Assembly (NCBI GenBank): GCA_942159475.1
Contig: OW804097.1
Location: forward strand, 3,451,357-3,515,356
Length of the DNA: 64,000 nt
DNA from: Sthenelais limicola
Lineage: Eukaryota; Annelida; Polychaeta; Phyllodocida; Sigalionidae
Reading direction: 5' to 3'
A model generated the notes under the pieces. That model was not told the DNA's origin. It saw nothing but the letters and a program-made list of their open reading frames with translations, and ran no database searches. A program made the position numbers and the translations under genes. Below are positions 9,833 through 21,015 of this stretch, piece after piece (the stretch's first letter is position 1; each line of letters opens with the position of its first letter).

Positions 9833-10032
9833 CTCACCCCCTTAAGAGTAATTGCTAATAAATTATATGTGCCCCCTGAACTGAAACCGGATTTAGTTCT
9901 ACCCCCTTAAGCTCCCTTACAGTATCAGTTGAATTGAATCGACAAATACTTGAGTTAGCTAGGGTTATACAGGTAACAGTGAGAAAATGCGATGTGTGTT
10001 TCCGGTAGAAGTAAACAATACTTGTTCAATAT

Positions 10033-10033
10033 A

Positions 10034-10092
<59 letters not shown>
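10033..10092. repeat. (TA)n microsatellite
   Basis: About 60 bp of alternating TA, abutting a family A fragment. Confidence 0.95.
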
Positions 10093-10093
<1 letters not shown>

Positions 10094-10096
<3 letters not shown>

Positions 10097-10170
10097 GTGT
10101 TTCAGGAAAATGAGTCACAAGTCGCAAATTTGATATTTTTCAAAGTGTTCTTTTTTACACGATCGCTTTA
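10094..10170 (-). mobile_element. Family A MITE, terminal fragment
   Basis: TATGTGTTTCAGGAAAATGAG followed by the right-end internal sequence TTGATATTTTTCAAAGTGTT in reverse orientation. About 75 bp. Confidence 0.75.
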
Positions 10171-10338
10171 TTTTTTTTTAAACATATCTTTCCTCAGGGA
10201 ATATAAGCTGGCATATGCCATAGCTGTTGTTGTATAAGGATCGGGTAGGCCCAGTATTCCTCTTTAGCCTGAATTTTCGCTATCACATTTCAGAATTTAT
10301 ATTTGTAGTGTGTGTTTATTGAAATGTTTTGCAGGGTT

Positions 10339-10340
<2 letters not shown>

Positions 10341-10370
<30 letters not shown>

Positions 10371-10410
10371 AATATCTTTTATTCATCATAACTGGGGTTT
10401 TACATTAATT
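10341..10410 (-). mobile_element. Retroelement 3' end with (TATC)n tail
   Basis: Read on the minus strand it is ...GATGAATAAAAGATATTT followed by (CTAT)n: an AATAAA-containing 3' end followed by a short tandem tail, as in CR1/L2-type LINEs and their SINEs. The upstream body (up to ~10850) is not assignable to a coding frame. Confidence 0.55.
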
Positions 10411-10529
10411 TTGTACGATGAACAGGTCTACAGGTTTCTAGGTACCTTATAGGATTTACACCTAGGTCTTCCTACCGTTCCCTTTATCTACACATAAAAG
10501 CCTAATATATATTACAGTTTGCTTGGGTA

Positions 10530-10806
10530 AAACCATTCGTCGAGTTTTAAACCCAATATTTAAATGAGTAAATCCAGTACAGGATTATTTACAGGTCGGC
10601 AAATTTTGCTCTCAACCTATTGTACATAGGAAATACAGTAAAACATGAGCAAGTTAAAAATAAAACAAACCATTAGTCGAGTTTTAAACCCAATATTTAA
10701 ATGAGTAAATCCAGTACAGGATTATTTACAGGTCAGCAAGTTTTGCCCTCAACCTAGTGTACATAGGAAATACAGTAAAACATGAGCAAGTTAAAAATAA
10801 AACAAA
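10530..10806. repeat. Two-copy tandem duplication, 138-bp unit
   Basis: The block starting AACCATTCGTCGAGTTTTAA is repeated almost exactly 138 bp later starting AACCATTAGTCGAGTTTTAA. It lies inside the non-coding retroelement-like stretch. Confidence 0.85.
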
Positions 10807-11100
10807 ATAATAATAATAAAATTGAGACATGCTTGTCTCATCCAAAATATCATATGGCAGATCAATAGTTTCACATATTGTTCGATATCATATATAGTAC
10901 ATAATATTATGAATCTTCCTAACAAATTTCAGGACACTGTATTAAATATATCCATGCATTTCTAAGGTGATCGTATATAGCTTATCTACCTACTGTACTA
11001 GTAAATGTCCACCCAGAAATATTCCCAACTTCCGTTTCAAAAATAAAAATATCAATATTAAAAAATAGAAATACCTACTATCTATCTACTACCTACTAAT

Positions 11101-11519
11101 GCCGGGCCCACACATTCAAGAACTCGCAGTTCGTACGAAATTGTGATGCACGAAAACTCCCACATTTTGCCTACAAATTGTCGTAAGAATTAACCCATGA
11201 ATTGGAGGTTTCTTATAATATATCAAAGATAAGATAAGATGTTTTTTATTTGTCTTTTCAGTGAGTAAAACGAGTACAAACGAGTACTATATAAATAGAC
11301 AAAAGGGTCGACATCACTTTATGAACTAACTAGAGTACATTTCTTCCGGCTGTTATCATAAGTTTGAATATAAGAGTAAAACTAGACTAGAGATATAATT
11401 ATATAAGTATCACATTATCGAACTCAAGTGTACTTCTTGATGATATTAAATGATATTAAATTGATACGAATTGTCTTAAGGACAATTGGGCCCTGAGCTC
11501 TTGAATGTGTGGGCCCGGC
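11101..11519. mobile_element. DNA-transposon-like element with GCCGGGCCCACACATTCAAG termini
   Basis: Left end GCCGGGCCCACACATTCAAG and right end CTTGAATGTGTGGGCCCGGC are perfect inverted repeats ~420 bp apart. Flanks read TAAT and TTAA, so a TA/TAA-type target duplication is possible. The interior contains a minus-strand retroelement 3' end (GATAAGATAAGATG..TTTTTTATTTGTC at ~11228-11265), so it is a nested structure. No transposase is encoded. Confidence 0.75.
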
Positions 11520-12233
11520 TTAACAGAGAGTTGCTACGAAGGGCATTATACAAGTGAAGAGAGAAGCAAGTTAAAGTAATCATAATATAATAACAATATT
11601 TTATTTCATATTTTATGGGGATGTAACATGTAATAATGTACTTTATTATATGAAATAAGCCCCCCCCCCCCCACCCCCTTCTGTCTTATTATTATTGTTT
11701 TAATTTTATTAAGCCTTCGGCTTCGAATGGCAGGAAAGAGGAAATAAAAAATAAGATAAGAAATGCTCTACTAGTCACTAGTCACCCTCCTCAGCATAAA
11801 TATTCAACCAAATGCAGCCTCTTAGAAAAAGAAATTATTCCAAATTAGGGTGACAGCTGGAAGATATGCTGTAAAGAATTGCAATTCTTGAGAGCGGAAT
11901 TTACCACTAAAGTGGCCGTCCCCCCCCCCCTCTCCCCCTCCCCCTCCCCTCCGCCTGGGCCTCGACCGCACAATGCATTAGATTCTGATTCGATGCATAA
12001 GTATGTCGACCTGTTTGTCTACACATCATTGTAATTGTATTAACTTAATTAGACAAATAAAAGATTTTCTATTCTATTCTAATAATAATGATATTATAAT
12101 TAGTATCATTTCTTACGATACATAACACAATCAGTTAATTTGTTATGCTCGTAATACTTTACATGTCCACCCAAAAATAGTGCAAACTTTGTTTCAAAAA
12201 TGAAAATACTTAAATTAAAATATAGAAATACAG
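11520..12233. other. Gene-free stretch with C-rich tracts
   Basis: Contains poly(C) runs near 11661 and 11920-11955 and the retroelement 3' tail at 12051-12080. No gene is seen. Confidence 0.6.
12051..12080 (+). mobile_element. Retroelement 3' end with (TTCTA)n tail
   Basis: AGACAAATAAAAGATTTTCT followed by ATTCTATTCTA. Same form as the tails at 12921 and 39509 but with a different repeat unit. Confidence 0.6.
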
Positions 12234-12277
12234 CTGCCAATTGTACATTTTCTGAAAATCTGACCCGCCAACTTATG
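12234..12277 (+). mobile_element. Family B MITE, terminal fragment
   Basis: GCTGCCAATTGTACATTTTC and the CTGACCC end. A second family B piece lies at 12350-12455, with family A sequence between them (12278-12349), so the stretch is a mosaic of several insertions. Confidence 0.65.
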
Positions 12278-12349
12278 ATGTAGTTTAGGGAAATAGGTCA
12301 CAAACAAATTAATGGATTTTGAGATATCATTATATTTGAAAAGATGAGA

Positions 12350-12455
12350 TCACATTTGGTTAGGTTGAACTGTATTTTGAACTTTATTTTCGTCTGAAAC
12401 TTTGTTCATTTTTGTGGGGATTGGTGAAGTCGAATTATACATTTTCTGAAAACTA
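12350..12455 (+). mobile_element. Family B MITE, fragment
   Basis: Contains TTTGGTTAGGTTGAACTGTA and the ...CATTTTCTGAAAA right end but not the last bases of the terminus. Joined on its left to a family A fragment. Confidence 0.65.
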
Positions 12456-12562
12456 TTATAACACGCCCCTTGAACTGAGACCGGTTTTAGTTTTACCCCC
12501 TTAACCCCCTAAACTGGTGATAAATCGTGTTTCAATTAGTGTATCATATAGCGCATATCTGT

Positions 12563-12803
12563 ATATGGCTCAGATTTTTAGAAAATGTACAATTGGCAGC
12601 TGTACCCATTTAGTAAATTTTGCTAAATTAGACTGAAAAATGGTCAATACAAGGTAAATTCGAGTATATTCAGCATTGCATTGATTCTAGAAATCTGTTT
12701 GGTTAGGTTGAACTGTATTTTGAGCTTTATTTTCGTCTGAAGTTAGGGTTATTTGAGAAGATTGGTGAAGGCTAATTGTACATTTTCTGAAAATCTGACC
12801 CAT
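12563..12803 (+). mobile_element. Family B MITE, complete copy
   Basis: Both termini present (TATGGCTCAGATTTTTAGAA with two changes at the left; CTGAAAATCTGACCCAT at the right). 241 bp. Confidence 0.85.
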
Positions 12804-12920
12804 TTAGAAGGGAAACGAATCGGTAAATATTAAGAAAAGTAAAATGAACATTTGTAGAGAAAGCTTGAAGCTTTCTCATAAGTAGACTCATGTGTCGATC
12901 TCCTACTTATGTATGCCAAT

Positions 12921-12960
12921 AGACAAATAAAAAATTCAATTCAATTCAATTCAATAAAAT
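12921..12960 (+). mobile_element. Retroelement 3' end with (TTCAA)n tail
   Basis: AGACAAATAAAAAATTCAAT followed by repeated TTCAA units. A 21-bp palindrome GAGAAAGCTTGAAGCTTTCT(C) lies ~60 bp upstream. Confidence 0.6.
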
Positions 12961-13077
12961 ATTTTTAAATCAAATCAAAATAATTATGTCAGTTGTAGCA
13001 GTGACTCAACTAATTCCCCCATCACCAATCACCCTCATCCCTCTCACCCGCTCTCCTGGACTTGGAATCACCTTTTT

Positions 13078-13115
13078 CAATTCAATTCAATTCAACTTAA
13101 GAATTATTTATTGCA
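13078..13115 (-). mobile_element. Retroelement 3' end with (TTGAA)n tail, minus strand
   Basis: Reverse orientation of the same kind of tail: CAATTCAATTCAATTCAACT then TTAAGAATTATTTATTG. Lies ~120 bp from the plus-strand tail at 12921. Confidence 0.55.
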
Positions 13116-14031
13116 TCTGGTCGTATTACAATGAGGTAATTCAGCCTTCTAGACAGACAGTTGTCTAAATAGTTCTTCCGCCGAGAGACTAATCCTTATT
13201 TTCTTTCTTTACTGTCTTTTTTCTCTTCTGCATTTCCTTCGTATTTAAAATCGGGTGACAATTTCCCTGTGAGTTATATTATTTAAATAAAGACCAAACA
13301 ATAGGTAACCCTTGTGTCTTTGTATTCTTTTCCCAGCGTTTGTTTTTTATTCAGGCAAAAACAACAGTTAGATTCTCACAAATCAATTGTGATTTTCGTT
13401 ATGTCCTGCAGATGCGCATCTATTACACATCGTCGTTGCAGGGAAGTATTTAAATAACATTATTTCCTTACCGAATTAAACTAGCTTATACAATATAACA
13501 ACTTATCCCATCTCCATTTAGTGATTTATTTAGCTTGTAACAGGCGGTATTACCGCTCTCGCATGAGGTGAAACATTTATTATCTGATTTGAAATATTGC
13601 ATAAAAATGTTTAGTAATGTAGAAGCCAAGAAGGCAGGCAAAGTGAATAAAAGTTGTCGTAAAAACAAAAAAACAACTTATCTGAATTTAATTATTAACA
13701 TGGGGAGGTTTGTTTGAGCTTTTATATGTTACTCAATTATGAGATGAGATGAAGTATGAAGCATGAAGTATATCAATAATATTATAAAATTGACTCACGT
13801 AGCGTATGTAGTTACTGGTTCTGGTGCTGTGCCTGCCCAATATATCCTTGTTACGGCCGCGTTACTGTCCCTATGGTCGGCCGCGTTACTGTCCCTACCC
13901 TATGTTACGGCTGCGTCTAACCCGTGTCCATTATAGAGTGGCGTATCACGGCCTCACGCAACAACCCCAGTAGCACGCACCGTCATGTCCTTATCAGACC
14001 ATGACAGTTCATGACAAATGGGTGAAATCAC
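13116..14031. other. Gene-free stretch
   Basis: No gene recognised. The only structure is a short triplicated GC-rich word (GTTACGGCCGCGTTACTGTC and variants) at about 13848-13915. Confidence 0.5.
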
Positions 14032-14252
14032 CCAAAATGTACAATTCACTTTCACCAATCCTCTCAAATAACCCAAATTTCAGACAAAAATAAAGTCCAA
14101 ATTACAGTTCAACCTAAACAAATGGATTGCTAGAATCAATGCAATGCCGAATATAATCGAATTTACCTAGTATTGACCAAATTGCAGCATAATTTAGCAT
14201 AATTTACTAAATGTGTATAGCTACCAATTGTCATTTTCTAAAATCTGACCCT
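14032..14252 (-). mobile_element. Family B MITE copy, reverse orientation
   Basis: Begins with the TTCACCAATCCTCTCAAATA side and ends ...AAATCTGACCC. Slightly truncated at its low-coordinate end. Confidence 0.8.
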
Positions 14253-14454
14253 TATACGTATTTAAAGTTGCAGTCTATGCCATTGTGTATCTGTATTCAT
14301 ATTTAGTTAGTGAAATCTGGCAATTATCTTGTCTTGTTCACACTACTTTCTCTTTATTTGTCTTGGTTTGATTATTTTTTTAAGAAATTTTATTTGCGTG
14401 ACATTGTAGGATGATCCGGTAATCTCATGTACACAAAGGGAAAACATATACATA

Positions 14455-14773
14455 TGTGATGTGTTTTAGGGAAATGAGTCATAAGTCGCAAAAAATAGAT
14501 TTTGAGATACCATTAGATTTGAAAAGATGAGATCAAGTCGATTCCAGTGATAGTAAACAGTCTAATAATCTAATAAGTATTTCTAGATTTTAAGTTTGAT
14601 ATTTACTTTTTTGAAAAAAAAAGTTTCCAATATTTCTGGTGGTTAATAACAGTAAAGTAACTAAATGTAGTCCATATGAGGACCTATAAAACGAAAGGAT
14701 ATATTACATAGATTGTCTTGAAATTTGATACATCGATTGACATAACTATAAGTGAGACACTCTCCAACAAGTA
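14455..14773 (+). mobile_element. Family A MITE, left part (interrupted)
   Basis: Complete left terminus TGTGATGTGTTTTAGGGAAA and internal sequence to GAGACACTCTCC. The expected continuation (AAAAATCAGAACATTCC) resumes at 15732. Confidence 0.8.
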
Positions 14774-15731
14774 CTAAGTTAACTAATTATCAAGTTATGC
14801 ACCGATTTGATCAACTGTTAACATATTTAACTTTGTAATCAATGTCAACTTAATTCATATACTTGGCGTTTCCACTGGAAACGATTTTCTCAGCCACAAT
14901 CATTTGTGCCTGATGTCAACTTATAGTTATACAGTAGTTTGATTCTTGAAGAGGGAAACTGTGCAACGCAATAGCCAGGGCTGTAAAAAAAGTTGGTTGA
15001 AAAAAAATTGTCGTTAAAAAATAGTTGGTCGTTAAAAAAAAATTGTCGTTAAAAAAAAGTTGTCATTTAAAAAAAATGGTTGGTCGTTAAAAAAAGTTGG
15101 TCGTTAAATAAAAGTTGGTCGTAAAAAGTTGGTTGAAAAATAGTTGGTCGTTAAAAAAATTGTTGTTAAAAAATAGTTGGTCGTTAGAAAAATTGTTGTT
15201 AAAAAATAGTTGGTCGTTAAAAAAATTGTCGTTAAAAAAAGTTGGTCGTTAAAAAAAGTTGGTCGTAAAAAAAAGTTGGTCGTAAAAAAAAAGTTGGTCG
15301 TAAAAAAAAGTAGTAAGCTAGGCTAGGCTAAATAGTTGGTAACTTACTTTTAAAATTTAGAAAATGTGTTGGGCAGCAGTGTCCATTTGAGCACCTGAGG
15401 CAGGTGAGGGGGGTGGTGGGCAGAGGGATGGTGTGGGAGGTGGGAGGGCCTTCTGCAGACCTATCATGGTTGGAGAAGCATCTAACTAACAGCCAATCAA
15501 CTCCCTTGGCTAAACCTAGAAAGGCTGTCAATCAGCCTTCATGACTATGACTATCTATGACTGATTGAATCAGTGAAGTGTGAAATATAGGACCTGATCG
15601 AAAGGATTAGATAAGGCATCATTAAACACCTCACAGACAGCTAAAGAATATTATCAGATGTAGATCCAGTATCAGTGATTTGCACATTTCATAGTGACTC
15701 ATGTTTTCTCAGCTATAAATAGCTGAGAAAA
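14774..15731. mobile_element. ~960-bp insertion inside a family A MITE
   Basis: Defined by what it interrupts: the MITE stops at ~14773 and resumes at ~15732. It contains a minisatellite (15000-15312) and ends with a 14-bp-arm hairpin (15703-15732). No ORF with a recognisable domain is present. No CTRR end follows the hairpin, so Helitron ends are not supported. Confidence 0.6.
15000..15312. repeat. Irregular minisatellite, GTTGGTCGTTAAAAAA units
   Basis: About 18 imperfect units of 14-18 bp (GTTGGTCGTTAAAAAA, with AATTGTCGTTAAAAAA variants). Period varies with the length of the A run. Confidence 0.9.
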
Positions 15732-15732
15732 C
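15703..15732. other. Perfect hairpin at the end of the 14774-15731 insertion
   Basis: GTTTTCTCAGCTAT, two-base loop, ATAGCTGAGAAAAC. Fourteen paired bases. Confidence 0.85.
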
Positions 15733-15831
15733 AAAAATCAGAACATTCCAATAATGTGATCTTGTAAAAAAAACACTTTGAAAAACATCAATTTTGCGAC
15801 TTAAGACTCATTTTCCTGAAACACATCACAT
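15733..15831 (+). mobile_element. Family A MITE, right part (continuation of 14455-14773)
   Basis: AAAAATCAGAACATTCCAAT through the right terminus CCTGAAACACATCACATA. Confidence 0.85.
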
Positions 15832-16107
15832 ATTTTAAATATAATAAAGATCGCGTGACAATTTACTGATATATATCAATCGTACAACGCTCATATTTCT
15901 ACACAGTAACTTACAGAGAAGTGTGATCAAGATATATACAACAATAAGTAAAATTTGGGGGTTTTTTTTGTCACGAGTTTGTATAAAATATTTGAAAGTA
16001 CTCGATGAGTAAGAGCAGTTTTTCGTCAGTAATTCATTTGTTTGATAGATATTGTGAAATCAAATTTCTAGTGAATATAATAATCTTTATAAAGTGTGTT
16101 CCTATGA

Positions 16108-16271
16108 TAGAACCTCACGAGTAGGTATTATTAGCAATAGGATTGCATGGGTCAGAGTCAAATCTTTTCCATGGCAGCATGAGCCCGATAGGGCGAGTGC
16201 TGTTATGTGAAAAGATTTGACGAGGACCCATGCAATCCTATTGCTAATAATACCTACGAGTTGGGGTTCTA
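16108..16271. mobile_element. Long foldback, 164 bp
   Basis: Near-perfect inverted arms of ~60 bp: TAGAACCTCACGAGTAGGTA at the left pairs with its complement ending GGTTCTA at the right. The loop holds a second small hairpin. Followed by TTTTTACTCCATGATG, similar to what follows the 47240-47365 foldback. Confidence 0.85.
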
Positions 16272-16861
16272 TTTTTACTCCATGATGATAAAGGAAAACA
16301 TGTCAAAATATATTATTGACAAAGAAAATCAACAGTTGACTGATCGGAAATATGACTGTCCTAACTTTAATAGTCAGCTTGGAGACAAGCGGGCAGACAG
16401 GTAGACCTGATGTAACTTTTGGTCTATTTTTGATTGATTTTCTATGTAAACAATTGTCATTACAGAACAATTGGACTTACAATTATTGTAGACTTAACTA
16501 TCCCCTTGCAGAATCTAGTTTCAATTAATAAATGTTGTACCTAGGAGCTAGAGTAGCAGTGAAAACGACAGCCAAGGTTTTTGTGAAACAAAACTTCATT
16601 TCACAGGAAGTAGAACAAATGGCTGTTCCTAAAAGCTCCCCCCTCCCTCCGGTGTATCAGTGAGATGCTATGTAACAGCATAGCATAAGGAGGGAGGGAG
16701 TTTGCATGGTAGCAAACCGGAAACATTCTGCTGGGTTGCATGTAATCCTACACACATGATTACACAGTAGGATTACACTCCCGCCCATACAAACTGTGGT
16801 TAATCCTCCCTTCATCGTGGAGTAATCGTTAACACCTATACATATCTTTTTTCACAGGGTC
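16272..16861. other. Gene-free stretch
   Basis: No gene recognised. Contains a GGAGGGAG-rich pair near 16640-16700 that is inverted-repeat-like (CTCCCCCCTCCCTCC / GGAGGGAGGGAG). Confidence 0.5.
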
Positions 16862-17220
16862 TGTTGTGTCCCAACGTCGTCATCTGTACGATATATAATA
16901 TGTAATATTACAGACTTTTCTTCTTTTTTTGCACATATAACACATAGCCAAAATCCATTACAAAGACACCTTTCCTATTACAGACTGGAAATTCCTATTC
17001 CTGGAAAAAATAGTTTCATGGCACTGACTATTTCTTCATTACGGAGATCTTTACACCCATTACAAGTAAAGGAGTCTTTTTACTATGACGACTCCCCTAT
17101 TACCCATGACCTGTGCCATCTGCTGCTATGACAGATGGAAGTTGGATATGACACTGAGGATTTCTTCCCTTTTTGCTCTTTTCCTTTCTGTCATGGATAG
17201 ACTAGTGCACCTTGATTATC
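16862..17220 (+). repeat. Dispersed repeat, copy 1 (pair with 63568-63915)
   Basis: About 350 bp matching 63568-63915 along its length, including TTGCACATATAACACATAGC, AATAGTTTCATGGCAC and GTCATGGATAGACT. Non-coding; class not recognised. Confidence 0.8.
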
Positions 17221-17443
17221 TATTATTTGTTATACATATCAATATATATATAGCCAGACATCCGTCACTCTCAGGCACCATTTCAGTTCCTTTCCAAGAG
17301 AGATTTATATTTCCTGCACTGAGGCTGTTCCATAGAGTAGGGCCTGAATAATGTGGAGTTTTTTTTAATTTTTCTTGTTTTCCGTGTTGGAATAATGAAG
17401 ACGATGCCATCGGCGAGTCTTGTTCCCCTTGGCCTTGGAACAT
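17216..17443 (-). pseudogene. Possible retroelement RT C-terminal remnant
   Basis: A short minus-strand frame contains GPTLWNSL, which resembles the (GP)xLWNSLP block near the C-terminus of LINE reverse transcriptases. Nothing else around it supports a complete protein, so this is at most a relic. Confidence 0.3.
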
Positions 17444-18115
17444 TGTTTATTCATCATCAAAGATACAGAAATTAAGAAATTAATGTGAAGAAACGGTCGA
17501 CAATCTTATGGAATTAAATTCCATTGTATTCCCGCTGTATGTTACATTTATTTAGTGAGTTTAAATCAACTAATAGGGAACTACACAAACGTCATAATAC
17601 AAAGTACGTTATCAAAGTAAAAAATATTGAATAATATTAATAACACAGAATGTATTAAAATACATGCCGATTCTGGTACAGCACAACACCTTTTTAAGTA
17701 AGATTTGATTAGCCTTTAATACTAGACTAATAACTCAGTTTATATAATACATTTTGAGAACTATAATGTTCGAGTTCATTTTCAGAGTTTAGGAATTGAA
17801 AATGTCTTAATACAGTGAATGTGTATGGATTGGTAGGTATGACGTCAATCTCTAAATAGTTGAATAGAATAATTAAGGTAATTCTAAGGGGCACTGGACC
17901 GGCTGGGGGAAGCTGGTGGGTTAAAACCTTTTATGAAAGCCATTTATGGATTTATGTATATTAATGTATGTGCCCAGGAGTTAGTATATAAGCCTGATTA
18001 AACTGGAGACATGTATCAATCTTCTTGCCTCAACAACTGGACTTGTGACTTTGCGACTTGTGACTTGTGACTTATTTCTGCAACACTTCAACAATTATCC
18101 TTAGAGCTCTACAGT

Positions 18116-18350
18116 GGGTCAGATTTTCAGACAATGTACAATTGGCAGCTCTACACATTTAGTAAATTCTCCTAAATTAGGCTGAAAAATGAAGAATACT
18201 GGGTATATCTGAGTACATTTAGTATCGCATCGATATGAAGTATCAGTTCTGTTATGTTAAACTGCATTTTGAAGCTCAATTTTGTCTTAAATGTGGGCTA
18301 TTTCAGAAGATTGGTGAAGGTGAATTGTACATTTTCTGAAAATCTGACCC
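18116..18350 (+). mobile_element. Family B MITE, complete copy
   Basis: Termini GGGTCAGATTTTCAGACAAT and CTGAAAATCTGACCC, 235 bp, more diverged internally than its neighbour at 18397. Confidence 0.88.
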
Positions 18351-18396
18351 ATATAGTCAAGGACGGTACAGGATGTCCGTCACGGCGCCCACTCCA

Positions 18397-18631
18397 GGGT
18401 CAGATTTTCAGAAAATGTACAATTGCCAGCTGTTCACATTTAGTAAATTCTGGAATATTAGACTGAAAAACAGCCAATACTAGGTAAATTCGAGTATATT
18501 CGGCATTGCAGTGATTCTAGCAATCTGTTTGGTTAGGTTGAAATGTGTTTTGAACTTTATTTTCGTCTGAAATGTGGGTTATTTGAGGAGATTGGCGAAG
18601 CTGAATTGTACATTTTCTGAAAATCTGACCC
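18397..18631 (+). mobile_element. Family B MITE, complete copy
   Basis: Termini GGGTCAGATTTTCAGAAAAT and CTGAAAATCTGACCC, 235 bp, 46 bp after the previous copy in the same orientation. Confidence 0.88.
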
Positions 18632-19251
18632 ATCAACCCTTCACGCTCCCATTGCTGCACCCAACCTTGCCGCGCTCCAACGTTTCCCACCAGTCCACCA
18701 ATAATCATACCACTCCTGGTGACGATACACATCTCTGCATGCATGGGTCTGAATTAGAAATGTGTACACTTGCACTTGTACACTATTCTGATAAATTATA
18801 TTTTCTTCATTAGATCACTTTAGAATAAAATTGAGCATTTGAACAGTTATTTTAATACTTCTGATCACTCTAATATTAAGGGATTTTATCTTGGTAGGAT
18901 TAAGTCCACCATTAACTCTGTGGGTCACTTTATTGTACCAGGAGGGAGGGTAGGCAGGAGACACGTACATTCTTATTAATTATTACGAGTGCCAGACCAG
19001 TACAATAATTCCAATTAGCATAATTACCATGGTAACAACACACACACAAATAGAGCAATAATAATCCTATTAATTAACCTTTGTAATAATTTAATGAAGA
19101 TGGATCCTAATGACCCTCCCCCACTTGGTTGATTACTCATTATTAGTCCATTTTGGGTAAGATTTCGCGTGCACTTATTATACTACAGACCGCGTTGGTC
19201 TAGTGGCGCCACCACGGTGTTCCATCACGGACTAAAATCAATATACAACTC

Positions 19252-19349
19252 GGATTTAGCGTTCGAACTGTCTGTACTCCCATAGACGTCCCTCGGCCTT
19301 CGGCCTTGGGACGTCTATGGGAGTACAGACAGTTCTCACGCTAAAATCC
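19252..19349. mobile_element. Foldback, 98 bp
   Basis: Arms of ~45 bp around the centre GGCCTTCGGCC: CTGTCTGTACTCCCATAGAC pairs with GTCTATGGGAGTACAGACAG. Terminal GGATTTAGCG pairs with CGCTAAAATCC. Confidence 0.85.
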
Positions 19350-20162
19350 ACATTGTCTATTGCTATAGCAGACCCCCTCCTTATATGGCTTATCAAAACA
19401 AGGGTCGCCTCTGACTCTCCCTTGGAGGAGCTGGCCGGGCGGGCAGCTCAGACCCCGCCCCCTCCGCTGGTAGAGTTGCTCCTGGTCTTGCTCTAGACCT
19501 AAGACCTAGTATATTTTCTACAACTCATTGTGGTGCCTACCTGCCTGGTAATAAAGTCAGATTTAATCTAGTCAGGGGGATCTGCTCCTAACATCAACTC
19601 AGCCCCTCCCCTCTCTCTTATACCTGCCCCCATATATCCTCTCGCAATTATACCCACTCATCTCCTCATGTATCTAATTATTCACTATCAATATAGGAAT
19701 TAATAGCTACTTGACCGAATTTAGGAATTTTTGAATTTTGAATTTTGAATTTTGAATTTTGAATATTTAATGATACCTCATAATGATAAAAGATTTGATA
19801 GTTATTTTATCATGTTCATAGAAAAGAAGTACATGAGAAATACATCCATTTCCACAGTAGACTATACGCTACCGCTCATAGTTGTGGTGTTGAAAAGCAT
19901 TGAAAATGTCTGATGTCCTCAGAACTTACCGATTTGTAATTGACCAATTGGTAGGCTTACAAATCGGTAAATTACCGAATTCCTTGGTCAACTTTACCGA
20001 TGGTTCAGTCAATTTTACCGGTCGGATACACTACTTCCGATCGGTCTTGCTTTTACCAGCCAAGAAATTACTTTTATTAGTCAGTTTTAGTAGGGACAGT
20101 CCACTACTGCCTTAGGACTTAGGACAACCAATTTAGGGTCAGGGTTAGGGTTAGTCTTAGTA
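19350..20162. other. Gene-free stretch
   Basis: No gene. A short (TTTTGAA)n run lies at about 19731-19766. Confidence 0.5.
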
Positions 20163-20490
20163 TCTATATATTAATAAAATAAGGGTTTGGAGCCTTAAAC
20201 CCCTATCTTCTCTGAAACCACTGGTCAGATCTCCATTATATTTCACATGCACATTGCCAAAAATGGTGCCAAACCATTCCACTATGTTTCATTAACAAAT
20301 TAGGGTTGGAAAGGGGTTAGAAATGGGTTTACATCGAGCACCCCCATCCAGGGCCCCCAGCGCTGCCTGAAAACATACCTATCAGTGCCCCTACACCAGG
20401 TTTCTGGGTCACTCAAAGCATGGCGTCATGGACGGGCACATCATTGGTCCACTACGGAACAGGAGTTGATATATTTCTATCAAAAGGAGC
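20163..20490 (+). mobile_element. Helitron-like element, 5' part
   Basis: Begins TCTATATATTAATAAAATAA directly after an A, the form of many Helitron 5' ends. Matches the 26488-25893 element for ~320 bp (CTTCTCTGAAACCACTGG, CCATTATATTTCACATGCAC, CAGGAGTTGATATATTTC). The 3' end with CTAG was not found here, so it is truncated. Confidence 0.55.
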
Positions 20491-20619
20491 ATTGTCAGAG
20501 TTGAATCAGTTCATAAACTATTGTTTGTGATGGTTTTTGAAGTTGAGCGGGCTAACCTATGAAAAATATTGAGGGGAATGGTGCAAGTTGATGCGTCTGG
20601 GAGGGAAAATAAATAGCCA

Positions 20620-21015
20620 GTGATCAGTGGGGAATGGGCCACGTCTTCCTGCAACCTCATAACTGAAAGTTGGCTCCGCGATGCAGTGTGGGACCTACAC
20701 ACGGTACCCGATTGGGTCTATACCCGGCTCCATTTCCAGCCTAATCTTGAACATATGAAGGTCTGTGACAAAGGTTTCTGGTTTTTCCTCCTCCAGAATA
20801 CCATAAATGCTTTCTGTTGCTCGTCCCATTCTGTTACTGATTTAAAGCCAAAATCAACATACCAATTTAGACATCTCCCAGTTGAATGCCAACTTAAAAC
20901 AGTTGATCAAGATAACATAAGACTAAGAACTTTGCTATCCTATACATTCAGGCTTTCATTAGCTCCTTATCAAGGTAGTGGGCCATTCTCAGAAAAGTCT
21001 CAGAAATGGAATTAA
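20620..21015 (+). other. Unrecognised 131-codon open frame
   Basis: An open frame of 131 codons with fairly even amino-acid composition and a WLRDAVWDLH segment. I recognise no domain. A second frame at 21055-21333 encodes a hydrophobic stretch but also no known domain. They may be pieces of a decayed element. Not called a gene. Confidence 0.25.

Noticed and set aside
14774..15731. Helitron identity for the insertion with the terminal hairpin
   Set aside because: No CTRR follows the hairpin and no TC start is clear.
20137..20156. Telomere-like GGGTTAGGGTTAG
   Set aside because: Only two units, inside ordinary sequence next to the Helitron-like end.
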